From: Candidatus Methanofastidiosum methylothiophilum
GTDB taxonomy: Archaea > Methanobacteriota_B > Thermococci > Methanofastidiosales > Methanofastidiosaceae
DNA length: 28,405 nt
Assembly (NCBI GenBank): GCA_001587675.1
Contig: LNGD01000005.1
Location: 1 to 28,405 of the forward strand
Direction of reading: 5' to 3'
Each line of letters starts with the position of its first letter. The stretch's first letter is position 1. Below, one piece after another: positions 15,087 through 24,616 of the stretch. The position numbers were made by a program, and so were the translations under genes. The notes under the pieces were generated by a model. That model saw only the letters and a list, made by a program, of their open reading frames with translations. It ran no database searches and was not told the DNA's origin.

Positions 15087-18000
15087 TTAAGCCAATTTTT
15101 TAATTCCAATTAAAAATTTGTCACCTTCAATATCCCATTCTTTGTTTATAAAATTATCTTGTTTAGAAAATAACAGTAATTTGCTTCTGGTTTCTTTCTT
15201 AATGTAATCTTCATGATATTTTAAATCTTTTTCAAAAGAAGAATCAACATAGGAGTGTATATATTCTTCAACATTTAAATTAGCTTGCTTTCTCATTTCT
15301 TGGATTCTTCTTATTACTTCTCTAGATATTGCTTCAGATTTCAAATCGTCAGTGATTACAGTATATAGATATACTTTTCCATTTTCAAATTCACTGATTT
15401 CGTAGCCCTTAGGCAAAAGATAATTAAATACAACGTCGTCCGGAGATATTTTAAATCCATCGAGGTCATAGAAACTTTCCTTATCTAGACCAGATTTAAT
15501 CTTACAAGGGTTATGTGTTTTCAATAATTCAACGACTTTTTTGGCATCTCCTTTAAATTTAGGGCCAATTGATTTATGATTTGGTAAAATTTCTAGCTCT
15601 TGGACAACATCGCCAAGTATTATTTCCTTGACGTTTATTTGTTTTTTGAATATTGCGTCTAAATTTTTAACTGCCCGAATAACATTTTTATCTTGAGTTT
15701 CGACAATTACTTTTGACATTGGCCATCTAAGTTTAATTCCAGCTTTTTGTCTGGCGTGGAGTGTTCCCTCTATAATGCTTCTAAGAATAGACATATCCTC
15801 TTCCAATTCCTTGTTGATCAAAGAAGCGTCATGTTTATCCCAGTCGGAAAGATGAATTGAGGATCCTCCTATGAAATTATTGTATATTTCTTCCGAGATA
15901 AATGGGGATATTGGTGCTAAAATTTTACATAATCTTTTGAATACATACAGGGCTGTAACGTAAGCGCTAATTTTTTCTTTGTCGTCCCCTTCAAGCCACA
16001 TTCTTTCTCTAACAAGACGGATATACCATCTTGAAAGGTCTTCTAATATAAACTCCTTTAGCTTTCTAGGGATAAGATGAAGTTCAAGAGTATCAAAATT
16101 ATCCTCTACTTCTTTTGTTATAGTGTTTATTCTAGAAAGAATCCATTTATCCTCATCTCGAAGATGTTTATTGAAGTCACTTAGAGGAGTATTAACATCA
16201 AATTTATCCAAGGACATATATAATGTAACAAATTTGTAAGCGTTCCATAAAATATTAAATGTTCTATATATGCTTTCAACATTTTCCCAGTTGAATTTTA
16301 ACTTGTCCCATGGAGCTATTTCCCATAATAAATAAAATCTTGTAACATCGGCCCCATATTTAGCTATTACATCCTTTGGATCCACAACATTTCCTAGTGA
16401 TTTAGACATTTTTTGTCCAAATTGATCCAAAACAAAATCATTCATTAGAACTTGATTATAGGGAGCTCTGTCAAATACAATGTAACTTTCAAGCATTAAT
16501 GTGTAAAACCAGCCTCTTGTCTGGTCAAGACCCTCAGTTATGAAATCCACAGGATAAAGTTCAGAGAATAATTCTTTGTTTTTAGGATAACCAAGTGAAC
16601 TCCAAGTAGATGCTCCCGAATCAAACCATACATCCGCTATATCTGAAACGCGTTTCATATCCCCCGAACATTTAGGGCATTTTAAAATAACTGAGTCAAT
16701 ATAAGGCTTATGAAGATCTTCAGGTATATTCCCTCCCATTGAGGATATCTCCTCTAATGAAGAAATGACTTTAACTTCTCCACAGGAGCATTCCCATATT
16801 GGTAAAGGTATTCCCCAGAACCTTTGTCTAGATATACACCAATCTCTAGCACCTTCAATCCAATTATGGAATCTCTTTTCTCCGGCCCAATCGGGTACCC
16901 ACTTAACTTTTTTATTTTCCTTTAATATCTGCTCTTTTATTGATTCAACCCTTATGAACCATTGATCAGAAGCTCTGTATAATAAAGGAGATTTGCATCT
17001 CCAGCAGTGAGCATATCTGTGAAATATAGAGTCTCTTAATACGAGGAAGCCTTTATCTTCTATATCATCAATTATTAAATCGTTAGCATCTTTTATATAG
17101 ATACCTTTGTATTTTCCAGCTTCATCAGTGAAGTTTCCAGTTTCATCAACTGGAGAAAAAATAGGGAGTTTGAATTCAACTCCAGCACTATAATCATCAG
17201 GCCCATGACCGGGAGCAGTATGCACACATCCTGTACCATCTTCCAAGGTAACATAGTCCTTTACAATAATTGTGTGTGCATTTAGTTCTTTGAATTGTTT
17301 GTGAATAGGTACTTCATCTTCTAGAATATGCCTATATTTAAGGCCAAGAAGATCTTTTCCCTTAATAGTTTCAACAACTTCGTAATTATCTATTTCAAAT
17401 AACAACATCAATTTCTCTAAAAGCTCTTTTGCAACAATCCATACTTCAGAACCGACTTTAACTTTAACATAATCGTATTTCGGATTAACTGCAATGGCGA
17501 CATTTGCTGGTATGGTCCATGGAGTTGTTGTCCAGATTATCACGAATTCATCTTTCTTATCAATTAAAGGGAACTTAACATATATAGAGTCGTCTTCTAC
17601 ATCTTTGTATTCATCAGTTGCTTCATAGCCAGAAAGTGGAGTTTCACAACGAGGACACCAAGCTACAGTGGCCTTGCCTTTATACAATAGACCTTTTTCC
17701 CAAGCTTTCTTAAAGAAATACCATGATGATTCTATGTATGAATTTGTTAAGGTCATGTAGGGATTATTAAAATCACCTATCATTCCAAATCTTTTATAAA
17801 AATCAATCCAAATTTTAAGAAATGAAAGTCCTCTTTCTTTACAGGATTTTATGAAAAGCTCAGTTCCTATCTTTTCGATGTCACTCTTTGTCTTGGTACC
17901 TAAAATTTCTTCGACTTTTACTTCTATAGGAAGACCGTGCATATCAAATCCAGGTTGATGCCAGACGTTATATCCATTCATTGACTTGTATTTGAGAACA

Positions 18001-18200
18001 GGATCTCTCAATGCCCTAGTTCTTGCATGACCTATGTGGGGCGTTCCATTCATATAAGGCGGTCCATCAAGAAAGTAAAATTTAGGGCCATTTGCTCGTA
18101 ATTCCTTTAATTTGGCATAGATATCTATGTCATTCCAGTTTTTTAGAATCTTTGTCTCTAATGATACTGGATTGTATTCTTCAGGCACCTCAGAAACCAT
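15087..18200 (-). CDS. ileS: Isoleucyl-tRNA synthetase
   Basis: Class I synthetase that charges tRNA-Ile. YFLDGPPYMNGTPHIGHART holds the HIGH motif at residues 55-58; KMSKSLGN lies at about residue 597. PGFDMHGLPIEVKVEE and the large inserted editing (CP1) domain with WTTTPWTIPANVA and DGTGCVHTAPGHGPDDY are typical of IleRS and its proofreading of valyl-tRNA. Zinc-binding cysteine pairs (WCPRC, CKCPKC-like) are visible. The C-terminal part carries the anticodon-binding helical bundle with SDWDKHD, and the tail is of the archaeal/eukaryotic long type. Length 1037 is normal. It lies downstream of priS and gltX on the same strand, 41 bases after priS, and starts at ATG 18198-18200. Confidence 0.97.
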   Translation of the reverse strand: MVSEVPEEYNPVSLETKILKNWNDIDIYAKLKELRANGPKFYFLDGPPYMNGTPHIGHARTRALRDPVLKYKSMNGYNVWHQPGFDMHGLPIEVKVEEILGTKTKSDIEKIGTELFIKSCKERGLSFLKIWIDFYKRFGMIGDFNNPYMTLTNSYIESSWYFFKKAWEKGLLYKGKATVAWCPRCETPLSGYEATDEYKDVEDDSIYVKFPLIDKKDEFVIIWTTTPWTIPANVAIAVNPKYDYVKVKVGSEVWIVAKELLEKLMLLFEIDNYEVVETIKGKDLLGLKYRHILEDEVPIHKQFKELNAHTIIVKDYVTLEDGTGCVHTAPGHGPDDYSAGVEFKLPIFSPVDETGNFTDEAGKYKGIYIKDANDLIIDDIEDKGFLVLRDSIFHRYAHCWRCKSPLLYRASDQWFIRVESIKEQILKENKKVKWVPDWAGEKRFHNWIEGARDWCISRQRFWGIPLPIWECSCGEVKVISSLEEISSMGGNIPEDLHKPYIDSVILKCPKCSGDMKRVSDIADVWFDSGASTWSSLGYPKNKELFSELYPVDFITEGLDQTRGWFYTLMLESYIVFDRAPYNQVLMNDFVLDQFGQKMSKSLGNVVDPKDVIAKYGADVTRFYLLWEIAPWDKLKFNWENVESIYRTFNILWNAYKFVTLYMSLDKFDVNTPLSDFNKHLRDEDKWILSRINTITKEVEDNFDTLELHLIPRKLKEFILEDLSRWYIRLVRERMWLEGDDKEKISAYVTALYVFKRLCKILAPISPFISEEIYNNFIGGSSIHLSDWDKHDASLINKELEEDMSILRSIIEGTLHARQKAGIKLRWPMSKVIVETQDKNVIRAVKNLDAIFKKQINVKEIILGDVVQELEILPNHKSIGPKFKGDAKKVVELLKTHNPCKIKSGLDKESFYDLDGFKISPDDVVFNYLLPKGYEISEFENGKVYLYTVITDDLKSEAISREVIRRIQEMRKQANLNVEEYIHSYVDSSFEKDLKYHEDYIKKETRSKLLLFSKQDNFINKEWDIEGDKFLIGIKKLA

Positions 18201-18241
18201 GAAAACAATAAATTTAAACGTTTTAAAAGTTTTTGGTAAAT

Positions 18242-19186
18242 CTAATCTTTTCTTTCAAAAACAAATTTCGGAACGGCATCTTTCAACGGATCAAAATTTT
18301 CAATGTTTTTTATTTCAACACATTTCATTGATACCTTTGAGTGAAGGGTTGATGGAAGTCTTAGAATTCTTTTTACATCGACAGTTACCTTTCCATCAAC
18401 TAATGATGCATTTATTTTTTCAATATGTGTTAAAAATTCATTTTTAGTTTTATCACCAATGCCTTTTAAATCCAAATAATTTGGATTACAATTTAGTATT
18501 TTAGAGATAATAATATCTTTTTCTGTTAAAAGATTGTCAACAACTTTTTTATTAAAAGGCAAATCATTTTCTTTCATTTTTTTAAAAGTCAAAACAAACA
18601 TTTTTCGATATACAGCAGGATAACCGTGTGAAAGAAACATTATTTGTTCCTTGGGTCTTTTAGATCCAGTAACATACTCCAATATTTCTGACCTTCTTTC
18701 TAGGGATAATACTTCATTATCATAAACTCTAAGATGGTAACCACGACCTGAATATACTAAAGATAGATATTTAACGCCTAAATCACCTATAAGAGTATCT
18801 TTAATATTTAAAACAATTTCTTTTGCTTCGGTTAAACATTTTTCACAAACTTGACCCTCTTTACAATAACAGCTTTTTACAGCAAGATCTTTTGCATCTA
18901 TATCAAATACTAGTTCTGCTCCTTTCCACTCTTCTCTATTTTTGGGATTAGAATAAAATGAAACACTTGTGCATACAGCGTAAGGAAAATTCTTTACTAA
19001 AAAATCAGCAAATAGGTCCACAGTCTTAAATTCTTTATATCTATCATTGTACCCATTGCCATCGTGGTCAAAAGCAAATTCTCTTTCATGTATACGATCG
19101 ATTATGAATTCAGGAACATCGTTTTTATTCCATTCCTCATGATAGTATAATTTTCTCTCTCTTAAAGAGGCCTCTTTGAATTCCAA
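18242..19186 (-). CDS. priS: DNA primase small (catalytic) subunit
   Basis: Archaeal/eukaryotic-type primase catalytic chain; makes primers for replication together with PriL, which is not in this window. Motifs: RIHEREFAFDHDG near residue 33, the catalytic ELVFDIDAKD with its Asp pair at about 92-97, a zinc site CYCKEGQVCEKC at about 105-120, SGRGYHLRVYD (motif II) at about 145, and DVKRILRLPSTLHSKVSM (motif III) at about 270. Length 314 is slightly short for the family but complete. The start is TTG at 19186; a GAGG that overlaps the gltX stop precedes it by seven bases, so translation is coupled to gltX. Location a few kilobases from the origin is typical of clustered replication genes. 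Confidence 0.95.
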   Translation of the reverse strand: MEFKEASLRERKLYYHEEWNKNDVPEFIIDRIHEREFAFDHDGNGYNDRYKEFKTVDLFADFLVKNFPYAVCTSVSFYSNPKNREEWKGAELVFDIDAKDLAVKSCYCKEGQVCEKCLTEAKEIVLNIKDTLIGDLGVKYLSLVYSGRGYHLRVYDNEVLSLERRSEILEYVTGSKRPKEQIMFLSHGYPAVYRKMFVLTFKKMKENDLPFNKKVVDNLLTEKDIIISKILNCNPNYLDLKGIGDKTKNEFLTHIEKINASLVDGKVTVDVKRILRLPSTLHSKVSMKCVEIKNIENFDPLKDAVPKFVFERKD

Positions 19187-19195
19187 TAACTCGCC

Positions 19196-20929
19196 TCATT
19201 TATGGGTCAATATAACTGTAACTCCTTTAGGTTCAACTTTATCGACTCGAATGAATCCAAATCGTTCAAATTGAGCAATGTCGCCTTCATTCAAATTGGC
19301 AATTTCTTCTTCACCGTAACCATGTATAGTCTGAAGCGAATTTGGATTTATTTCTTCACCTTCATATAAAATACCTGGAACTACAACAGAAACTTTAACA
19401 TTCTTTTCTGAAACCCATTGAATTTTCTTAATCTTTGTGAGTTCGTCTCTAGAAGATTTTTCATCTGTGTGCATTGCTTTTATTGTGTTACCTTGGATGT
19501 CTATAATGAAAATATTATAAAGGTCTTTTAATCTAATAATCTGGCCTTTAGACAATCCTTTTGAATCGTTTGCAGATATGAAAAATTTACCTGTTATCTG
19601 GACTTCTCTAAATCCTCTATCAAAATCAGGATGGCGTTTTAATTGAATAGTTTGATAAGAAGCATCAATAACATCGAGTGCTATTGGATCTGCTACAAAA
19701 TAAAATCTGTCTGAAATAGGATCAATTATTTTTCTGTTAAGTGATTCAATAAGAGACCAATCAATTTCAGGTTCAGATTTTGAAAGACCTATCTCTTCGG
19801 CCACCATATGAATTGCTTCAGGGGTAATACCCCTTCTTTTAAGGCCACGAATTGTAACTAGTCTGGGATCGTCCCATCCTGAAACAACATTCTCTTCTAT
19901 TAAAGGTCTTATTAATCTCTTAGATGTTGGGGCACCTTTAACTGTAAATCTTGAATACTCAATAATTTTTGGATTTCTTAAATTCAGAAGGCCACGTATG
20001 TAATCTTGTAATTCTATTCTCAAAGCAAATTCATTACTTCTCAAAACATGAGTAACCCCTAGTACCGAATCTTCGATTGCACATGCAAAATCATATACCG
20101 GCCAAATTCTATATTTGTCTCCTTGAATTGGATGAGGGTGATCAACAACTCGTAGCATAGTTGGGTCTCTCATGACAGTGTTTTTTGAAGTCATGTCCCC
20201 TCTAAGTCTGAGAGAATATTTACCTTCTTCAGCAGATTCCATTTCATTCCAAAGAGAAAGATTATCTTGTACAGTATTAGAAACGCATGGACAATTTTTT
20301 GATTCAAATCTCAATTTAGATACATATTCTGCATCACAGTTACATACATAGGCCTTACCCATGTTAATTAAATCTTTAGCATATTTGTAATAGAGTTCCA
20401 TATCATCGGACATATTTCGCTCTTCATCCCATGTTATTTTAAGCCATTTCAAATCTTGTTTGATTGCTTCATAATACTCAAGTTTTTCCTTTTTGGGGTT
20501 AGTGTCGTCAAATCTTAGAATGACCTTACCATTATATTTTCTAGCATAGTAATAGTTGAAATAAAATGACATTCCATGACCAATATGGGGATATCCATTA
20601 GGCTCAGGAGGTAATCTAGTAACTACTTTTCCCATTTCTGCGCCTTCTAAAGGTGGCAATTCTCTTGGTGATTCTTTTTCTTTAGGTTTTTCAGAAAAAA
20701 ATTCAGGGAAAATCTCTCTTAACTTATTTTCAATTTCACTAGGAGACATTTTAGATATTTGATTAACAGCAGTTTCTACAGATACTATGACATCCTTTGA
20801 TTGTTTCCGCATTTCAGGGAGCTCGGCCATTATTTTGCCTGTAACAGCTTTAGGGCTAGGATTGCCTCCATACTGAAAAGCGTTAATAAGAGCATATTTA
20901 AGTGCAATTTTTTGAAGATCATCACTCAT
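19196..20929 (-). CDS. gltX: Glutamyl-tRNA synthetase, archaeal type
   Basis: Class I synthetase of the archaeal/eukaryotic GlxRS group. In archaea it is normally non-discriminating and also makes Glu-tRNA-Gln for conversion by GatDE. An N-terminal helical extension (about 1-95) is followed by RLPPEPNGYPHIGHGMSF with HIGH at residues 115-118, the RFDDTNPKKEKLEYYEAI block, a zinc-like Cys group (CNCDAEYVSKLRFESKNCPC), the VYDFACAIEDSVLGVTHVLRSNEF region, and TSKRLIRPLIEE as the KMSKS equivalent. The all-beta anticodon-binding domain fills the last 180 residues, as in GlnRS. Length 577 is typical. It heads a gltX-priS-ileS run, with priS only nine bases downstream. Confidence 0.96.
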   Translation of the reverse strand: MSDDLQKIALKYALINAFQYGGNPSPKAVTGKIMAELPEMRKQSKDVIVSVETAVNQISKMSPSEIENKLREIFPEFFSEKPKEKESPRELPPLEGAEMGKVVTRLPPEPNGYPHIGHGMSFYFNYYYARKYNGKVILRFDDTNPKKEKLEYYEAIKQDLKWLKITWDEERNMSDDMELYYKYAKDLINMGKAYVCNCDAEYVSKLRFESKNCPCVSNTVQDNLSLWNEMESAEEGKYSLRLRGDMTSKNTVMRDPTMLRVVDHPHPIQGDKYRIWPVYDFACAIEDSVLGVTHVLRSNEFALRIELQDYIRGLLNLRNPKIIEYSRFTVKGAPTSKRLIRPLIEENVVSGWDDPRLVTIRGLKRRGITPEAIHMVAEEIGLSKSEPEIDWSLIESLNRKIIDPISDRFYFVADPIALDVIDASYQTIQLKRHPDFDRGFREVQITGKFFISANDSKGLSKGQIIRLKDLYNIFIIDIQGNTIKAMHTDEKSSRDELTKIKKIQWVSEKNVKVSVVVPGILYEGEEINPNSLQTIHGYGEEEIANLNEGDIAQFERFGFIRVDKVEPKGVTVILTHK

Positions 20930-21043
20930 TTAATCACAATTGAAAAAGATGATTTTAATATTAAAAGGTTATCAATGAGAAAGTGTATAACTCTAGATAA
21001 ATATTTAAAATTGAATAAAAAATTAAGTTAAGAAAGGATAAAT

Positions 21044-22237
21044 ATGTCAAAAAAGAAATACTTATTATTTATATTAATTGCTTTTCTGCTGTCATTAAAT
21101 CTAATAAGTTACACTAATACTACCATTGGAAGAGTAATTCGTTATGGCCCTGGAAATGTTGATCACTATCAAAAATTTCCTTACCATAGAATAGCCACGA
21201 GCTCAAATCCATTCAAATTTACTGAAAACAATGTCGAGAGTATTGTAAAAAGTCGTTTTTATAATATATCCTATGGAAATAACCAAAAAGTGGGGGATTT
21301 AGATCAGTTTCTTGAAAAGACCGATACAACTTCATTTATTGTAATTCATAAAGATAGAATTGTATATGAAAAATATTATAACAACTATACTCAAGAATCT
21401 ATAGTAACTTCCTTCTCTGTAGCGAAATCATTCACTTCTGCACTTGTAGGTATTGCAATTGATGAAGGGTACATCAAATCAGTATACGACCCAATAACTG
21501 ATTACATCCCAGAATTAATAGAAAGAGACGAGAGATTTAGTAAAATAAAAATTATAGATCTGTTGCATATGACGTCAGGGCTAGAATACAAAGAACCACC
21601 TGATGATATTTATACTTATTTTGCACCTAATCTTAGGAAATTAGCCTTAGATAATACTGAAATAAAAGAAGACCCAAATAAAATGTTTGTGTATAATAAT
21701 TACAATCCACTTTTGTTAGGTATAATCCTTGAAAGAGCAACTGGTAGATCTGTTTCTAAGTATTTGGAAGAGAAGATATGGGTACCAATAGGTATGGAAT
21801 ATGAAGGATCATGGAGTGTAGATTCAAATGATTTTGAGAACATGGAAATTGGTATTAATTGTAGAGCTATAGATTTTGCTAAATTCGGAAGACTATTCCT
21901 CAGAAAAGGTAACTGGAATGGGAAACAAATTATTTCTAACGGATGGTCTGTTGCTTCAACGGCCCCATATATCCCAGATGACAATGATTATTATCCTTCA
22001 AATCCAATTTTTAATGAATATCGAGGTTATTATTCTTTAATGTGGTGGGGTATTAAAAGAGATGAGAAAAATTATGATTTTTATGCAGAAGGCAATCATG
22101 GGCAATATATCTATATCTCTCCTGAAAAAGATTTGATAATCGTCAGAAATGGGACAAGTTATGGGGAGGGAATGGAAAGTGAAAATATGAGGTGGTGGCC
22201 CATCGTATTATATAAATTCGCAAATCAATTTACATAA
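21044..22237 (+). CDS. Exported beta-lactamase-fold serine hydrolase
   Basis: Class C beta-lactamase / penicillin-binding-protein-like fold (Beta-lactamase, AmpC/EstB type). A lysine-rich start and hydrophobic stretch KKKYLLFILIAFLLSLNLISY at residues 3-23 form a signal peptide or membrane anchor, so it acts outside the cell. The catalytic SxxK is Ser125-Val-Ala-Lys128 in SFSVAKSFTSALVGIAIDEG; YNNYNPLLLG supplies the Tyr-x-Asn element near residue 220; HGQYIYISPEKDL gives the HxG equivalent of KTG. Archaea lack murein, so a peptidase or esterase role is more likely than antibiotic resistance. The start has AAGGAT seven bases upstream. It is divergent from gltX and appears monocistronic. Confidence 0.85.
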   Translation: MSKKKYLLFILIAFLLSLNLISYTNTTIGRVIRYGPGNVDHYQKFPYHRIATSSNPFKFTENNVESIVKSRFYNISYGNNQKVGDLDQFLEKTDTTSFIVIHKDRIVYEKYYNNYTQESIVTSFSVAKSFTSALVGIAIDEGYIKSVYDPITDYIPELIERDERFSKIKIIDLLHMTSGLEYKEPPDDIYTYFAPNLRKLALDNTEIKEDPNKMFVYNNYNPLLLGIILERATGRSVSKYLEEKIWVPIGMEYEGSWSVDSNDFENMEIGINCRAIDFAKFGRLFLRKGNWNGKQIISNGWSVASTAPYIPDDNDYYPSNPIFNEYRGYYSLMWWGIKRDEKNYDFYAEGNHGQYIYISPEKDLIIVRNGTSYGEGMESENMRWWPIVLYKFANQFT

Positions 22238-22249
22238 TAAAACTTAAAA

Positions 22250-22450
22250 TTATTGCCTTTGTGCAATAATTCTTTTTATAGTTGGTAAGAAATAGGCAGA
22301 AACAAATATTAAAAATCCTATATATGCTAAATTCGGTGGAAGAAGAAAAGCTGAAACCAACCCGATAACTGCAATTATAATACCTTCCTTTGAACAAAAT
22401 GGACATCCTATGTTACATGACTGTCCTTTTTTAGTATTACTATCTTCCAT
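22250..22450 (-). CDS. Small Cys-motif membrane protein
   Basis: A 66-residue protein: a polar N-terminus with Cys12-x3-Cys16-x2-Cys19 in CNIGCPFCSKEG, then two hydrophobic helices (IIIAVIGLVSAFLLPPNLAYIGFLIF and the following VSAYFLP) and a basic tail KRIIAQRQ. The cysteines could hold a metal or an iron-sulfur centre at the membrane. It starts at ATG 22448-22450; on the minus strand ATTATAAG lies about 27 bases upstream, consistent with a leaderless mRNA. I do not recognise a family. Confidence 0.55.
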   Translation of the reverse strand: MEDSNTKKGQSCNIGCPFCSKEGIIIAVIGLVSAFLLPPNLAYIGFLIFVSAYFLPTIKRIIAQRQ

Positions 22451-22570
22451 AAGAATCTGATGTTATTTTTACTTATAATATTTTCCGTGAATTTATTTTC
22501 ACATATTAGAATAGAGTATATTTAGTTAAATAAATTATTAATTCTAGGAAAAAGTATTTTAAAAATGAAA

Positions 22571-22603
22571 GCGAAAGATTTATATACTTTAAGTTAAGTT
22601 AAC
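22571..22603 (+). promoter_or_regulatory. hsp20 promoter with TTAAG repeats
   Basis: GCGAAAG (BRE-like) is followed by ATTTATATAC (TATA, about 22578-22587). Immediately downstream lies TTAAGTTAAGTTAAC (22589-22603), a tandem repeat placed between TATA and the expected start near 22610, where archaeal repressors often bind. GAGGTGGT (22624-22630 region) is a strong ribosome site before the ATG at 22635. Confidence 0.6.
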
Positions 22604-22634
22604 ATATTGTGTATAAAATCTAAGAGGTGGTAAA

Positions 22635-23096
22635 ATGGCATGGTTCGATATAATGGAAGATATGAGAAAAATGCAGGAAGAAATTGAAAGAGCGTTTCCA
22701 GAATTTTGGAGAAGAACGCCTTTGTTAGTTTCTGGAGACTCTAAACAAGGTGATGTAGTAAGATATAGAAGACCCCTAACAGATCTTAAAGAAACTGAAA
22801 ATGAATTTATAATGGAATTAGAAATGCCAGGTATATCAAAAGATGACATTGATATAAAAGTAACAGAGGATTCAATTGAAATAAAAGCTGAGAAAAAATT
22901 TGAAAATAAGGAAGAAGATGAAAAGAAAGGATATTTCTACCAAGAGAGAAGATACCAAGGATTTTACAGATCAATCCCATTGCCAAGTGGGATAAAACCT
23001 GAAGAAACAGAAGCTAAATTTGACAATGGTGTTCTTGAGATTACAATGAAAAAGGCTGAAGAAAAAGAAAAGGCATTAAAAGTAAATGTTAAATAA
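22635..23096 (+). CDS. Small heat-shock protein, Hsp20/alpha-crystallin family
   Basis: ATP-independent chaperone that forms large oligomers and holds unfolding proteins. An N-terminal arm of about 45 residues (MAWFDIMEDMRKMQEEIERAF) precedes the alpha-crystallin domain: PLTDLKETENEFIMELEMPGISKDDIDIKVTEDSIEIKAE at about 52-90, and AKFDNGVLEITMKK at about 128-140, which is the A-x-x-x-n-G-V-L signature. A short C-terminal tail ends in LKVNVK and lacks a clear I-x-I anchor motif (LKVNV is the nearest match). Length 153 is typical. It is monocistronic, with its own strong promoter and ribosome site, as expected of a stress gene. Confidence 0.95.
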   Translation: MAWFDIMEDMRKMQEEIERAFPEFWRRTPLLVSGDSKQGDVVRYRRPLTDLKETENEFIMELEMPGISKDDIDIKVTEDSIEIKAEKKFENKEEDEKKGYFYQERRYQGFYRSIPLPSGIKPEETEAKFDNGVLEITMKKAEEKEKALKVNVK

Positions 23097-23113
23097 TTTA
23101 CTTTTCTTTTTTA
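23097..23113 (+). terminator. T-rich terminator after hsp20
   Basis: TTTACTTTTCTTTTTTA follows the hsp20 stop, in the short gap before the convergent orc1/cdc6 gene. This is a U-tract of the kind that stops archaeal RNA polymerase. No hairpin is needed or seen. Confidence 0.4.
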
Positions 23114-23121
23114 TATTAAAT

Positions 23122-24570
23122 TTATATCAATCTATGCTGTATAGGCGGTACGTAACTTGAAACTTTTTTTATTTTAAAGTCATTTTCAAGAAGATTTTTA
23201 ATTTGATTTGGGGGTACTCCTGAAGAAATCTCCCTTGTTCTGCCATATCTACCTTTACTAACAACTTTTGCATTCAAAATTCCAAGCATGTCTAATTCAG
23301 AAATTAAATCTGAAACTCTTCTTTGAGTTAAAATATCTAATTTTAGAATGTTACTCAAGTCTTTGTAAATATTAAATACATCTCCTGTGATAATCTCGCC
23401 AGGCATGTATTTTTCAAGGAGATAAACAGAATAAAGTATTAGTTTTGATTGGGTTGGAAGCGTTTTAATTACTTCAGATATTCTGTCTTGTTCTATTTTA
23501 TCTTTTGCAAGTCTAACATGCGGTTCTGTAACTTTTTTTGCATTTTGTCTTTCAGCTATTTCACCTGCAGTTCTCAATAAATCAAGAGCCCTTCTAGCAT
23601 CTCCATGTTCTTGAGCTGCAAATGCTGCGCATAATGGGATTACTCCAGGACTTATAACTCCCTCATTGAAAGATATTTTTGACCTGTCTTCTAAGATATC
23701 CATTAGTTGCGGGGCATCGTATGGGGGAAAAATAATTTCCTCTTCTCCCAATGAACTTTTTACTCTTGGGTCTAAAAACTCAATAAATTTTAAATCGTTA
23801 GATATACCTATTATACTAACTCTTGCATTTTCAAGATCGCCGTTAATTCTAGTTAGATTATAAAGAACGTCGTCGCCACCTTTTTTTAAGAGTTGATCAA
23901 CTTCATCAAGGATAATTATAACAAGCTTTTTTTCATTATCAAGACTTTGAGAAAAAACATCATATATTTTATCTGTAGGCCAACCAGTAAGAGGAACAGA
24001 TTGCCCAAAATACTCAGCTAATTTTGATAAAAGTCTGTATTGAGTATCCACAACCTCACAATTTATATAAATGAAAGTAATTGGCATGTCTAGCTTTATT
24101 ACTGAACTAAGATCGGGCTTAGGTAAACCGGTATTGGTATCAATTGTAGGAGATGTTTTTAAGAAAGCTTTACCGCCAACTTTCTTTACAAGACCATTAC
24201 CTACATATTTTACTACAACGGTTTTACCAGTTCCAGTTTTACCATAAACAAAAATATTAGATGGTGTTTCTCCTTTAAGAGCAGAAACTAGAATAGACGC
24301 AAGTTTTTCGATTTCATTTTTTCTGTGAGGTAAAATATCAGGAGTATAAGAATGACGTAATACTTCTTTATTTTTAAAAATTGAATTTGATAAAAGAAGT
24401 TCATCAAATAATTCGTCTAGAGACGATTGTTTATTTGAAACAAGATCCTCGATACTAGAGGCAATTGTATACTGAAGTTCTTCTTTATCACAAACTTCGA
24501 AGAATTTTTTTGTTTTGGTGTTGTCATCGTATTTCAATGGTATTTCTCCGTTCTCTTGATTCAAACGCAT
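23122..24570 (-). CDS. cdc6: Orc1/Cdc6 replication initiator
   Basis: AAA+ initiator that binds origin recognition boxes and loads the MCM helicase. The core has FVYGKTGTGKTVVVKYVG (Walker A), VIIILDEVDQLL (Walker B), IIGISND (sensor 1) and HGDARRALDLLRTAGE (sensor 2). The last 110 residues form the winged helix that reads the origin box. An unusual N-terminal extension of about 60 residues comes before the AAA+ part. I choose ATG 24570 (482 residues): the open frame reaches a GTG at 24618, but that GTG lies inside an origin box and the first codons after it contain the only good TATA box. The gene is divergent from map, with the candidate oriC between them. Confidence 0.95.
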   Translation of the reverse strand: MRLNQENGEIPLKYDDNTKTKKFFEVCDKEELQYTIASSIEDLVSNKQSSLDELFDELLLSNSIFKNKEVLRHSYTPDILPHRKNEIEKLASILVSALKGETPSNIFVYGKTGTGKTVVVKYVGNGLVKKVGGKAFLKTSPTIDTNTGLPKPDLSSVIKLDMPITFIYINCEVVDTQYRLLSKLAEYFGQSVPLTGWPTDKIYDVFSQSLDNEKKLVIIILDEVDQLLKKGGDDVLYNLTRINGDLENARVSIIGISNDLKFIEFLDPRVKSSLGEEEIIFPPYDAPQLMDILEDRSKISFNEGVISPGVIPLCAAFAAQEHGDARRALDLLRTAGEIAERQNAKKVTEPHVRLAKDKIEQDRISEVIKTLPTQSKLILYSVYLLEKYMPGEIITGDVFNIYKDLSNILKLDILTQRRVSDLISELDMLGILNAKVVSKGRYGRTREISSGVPPNQIKNLLENDFKIKKVSSYVPPIQHRLI

Positions 24571-24600
24571 CACTTTATTATTTGTGTAATATGTATCCTT

Positions 24601-24616
24601 TTTATATATTTCTCCC
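24601..24616 (-). promoter_or_regulatory. BRE/TATA promoter of cdc6
   Basis: On the minus strand GGGAGA (BRE-like) is followed by AATATATAAA, centred about 35 bases before the ATG at 24570, so transcription should start near 24578 with a very short leader. The promoter directly abuts origin box 1. Confidence 0.5.

Noticed and set aside
14957..15109. N-terminal extension of the TGS GTPase
   Set aside because: Fifty-one hydrophobic, low-complexity residues overlap the end of ileS and cover the gene's own TATA box; ATG 14956 gives a family-like start.
21044..22237. Antibiotic-resistance beta-lactamase
   Set aside because: The SxxK fold is shared by esterases and peptidases, and the host is archaeal and lacks murein.
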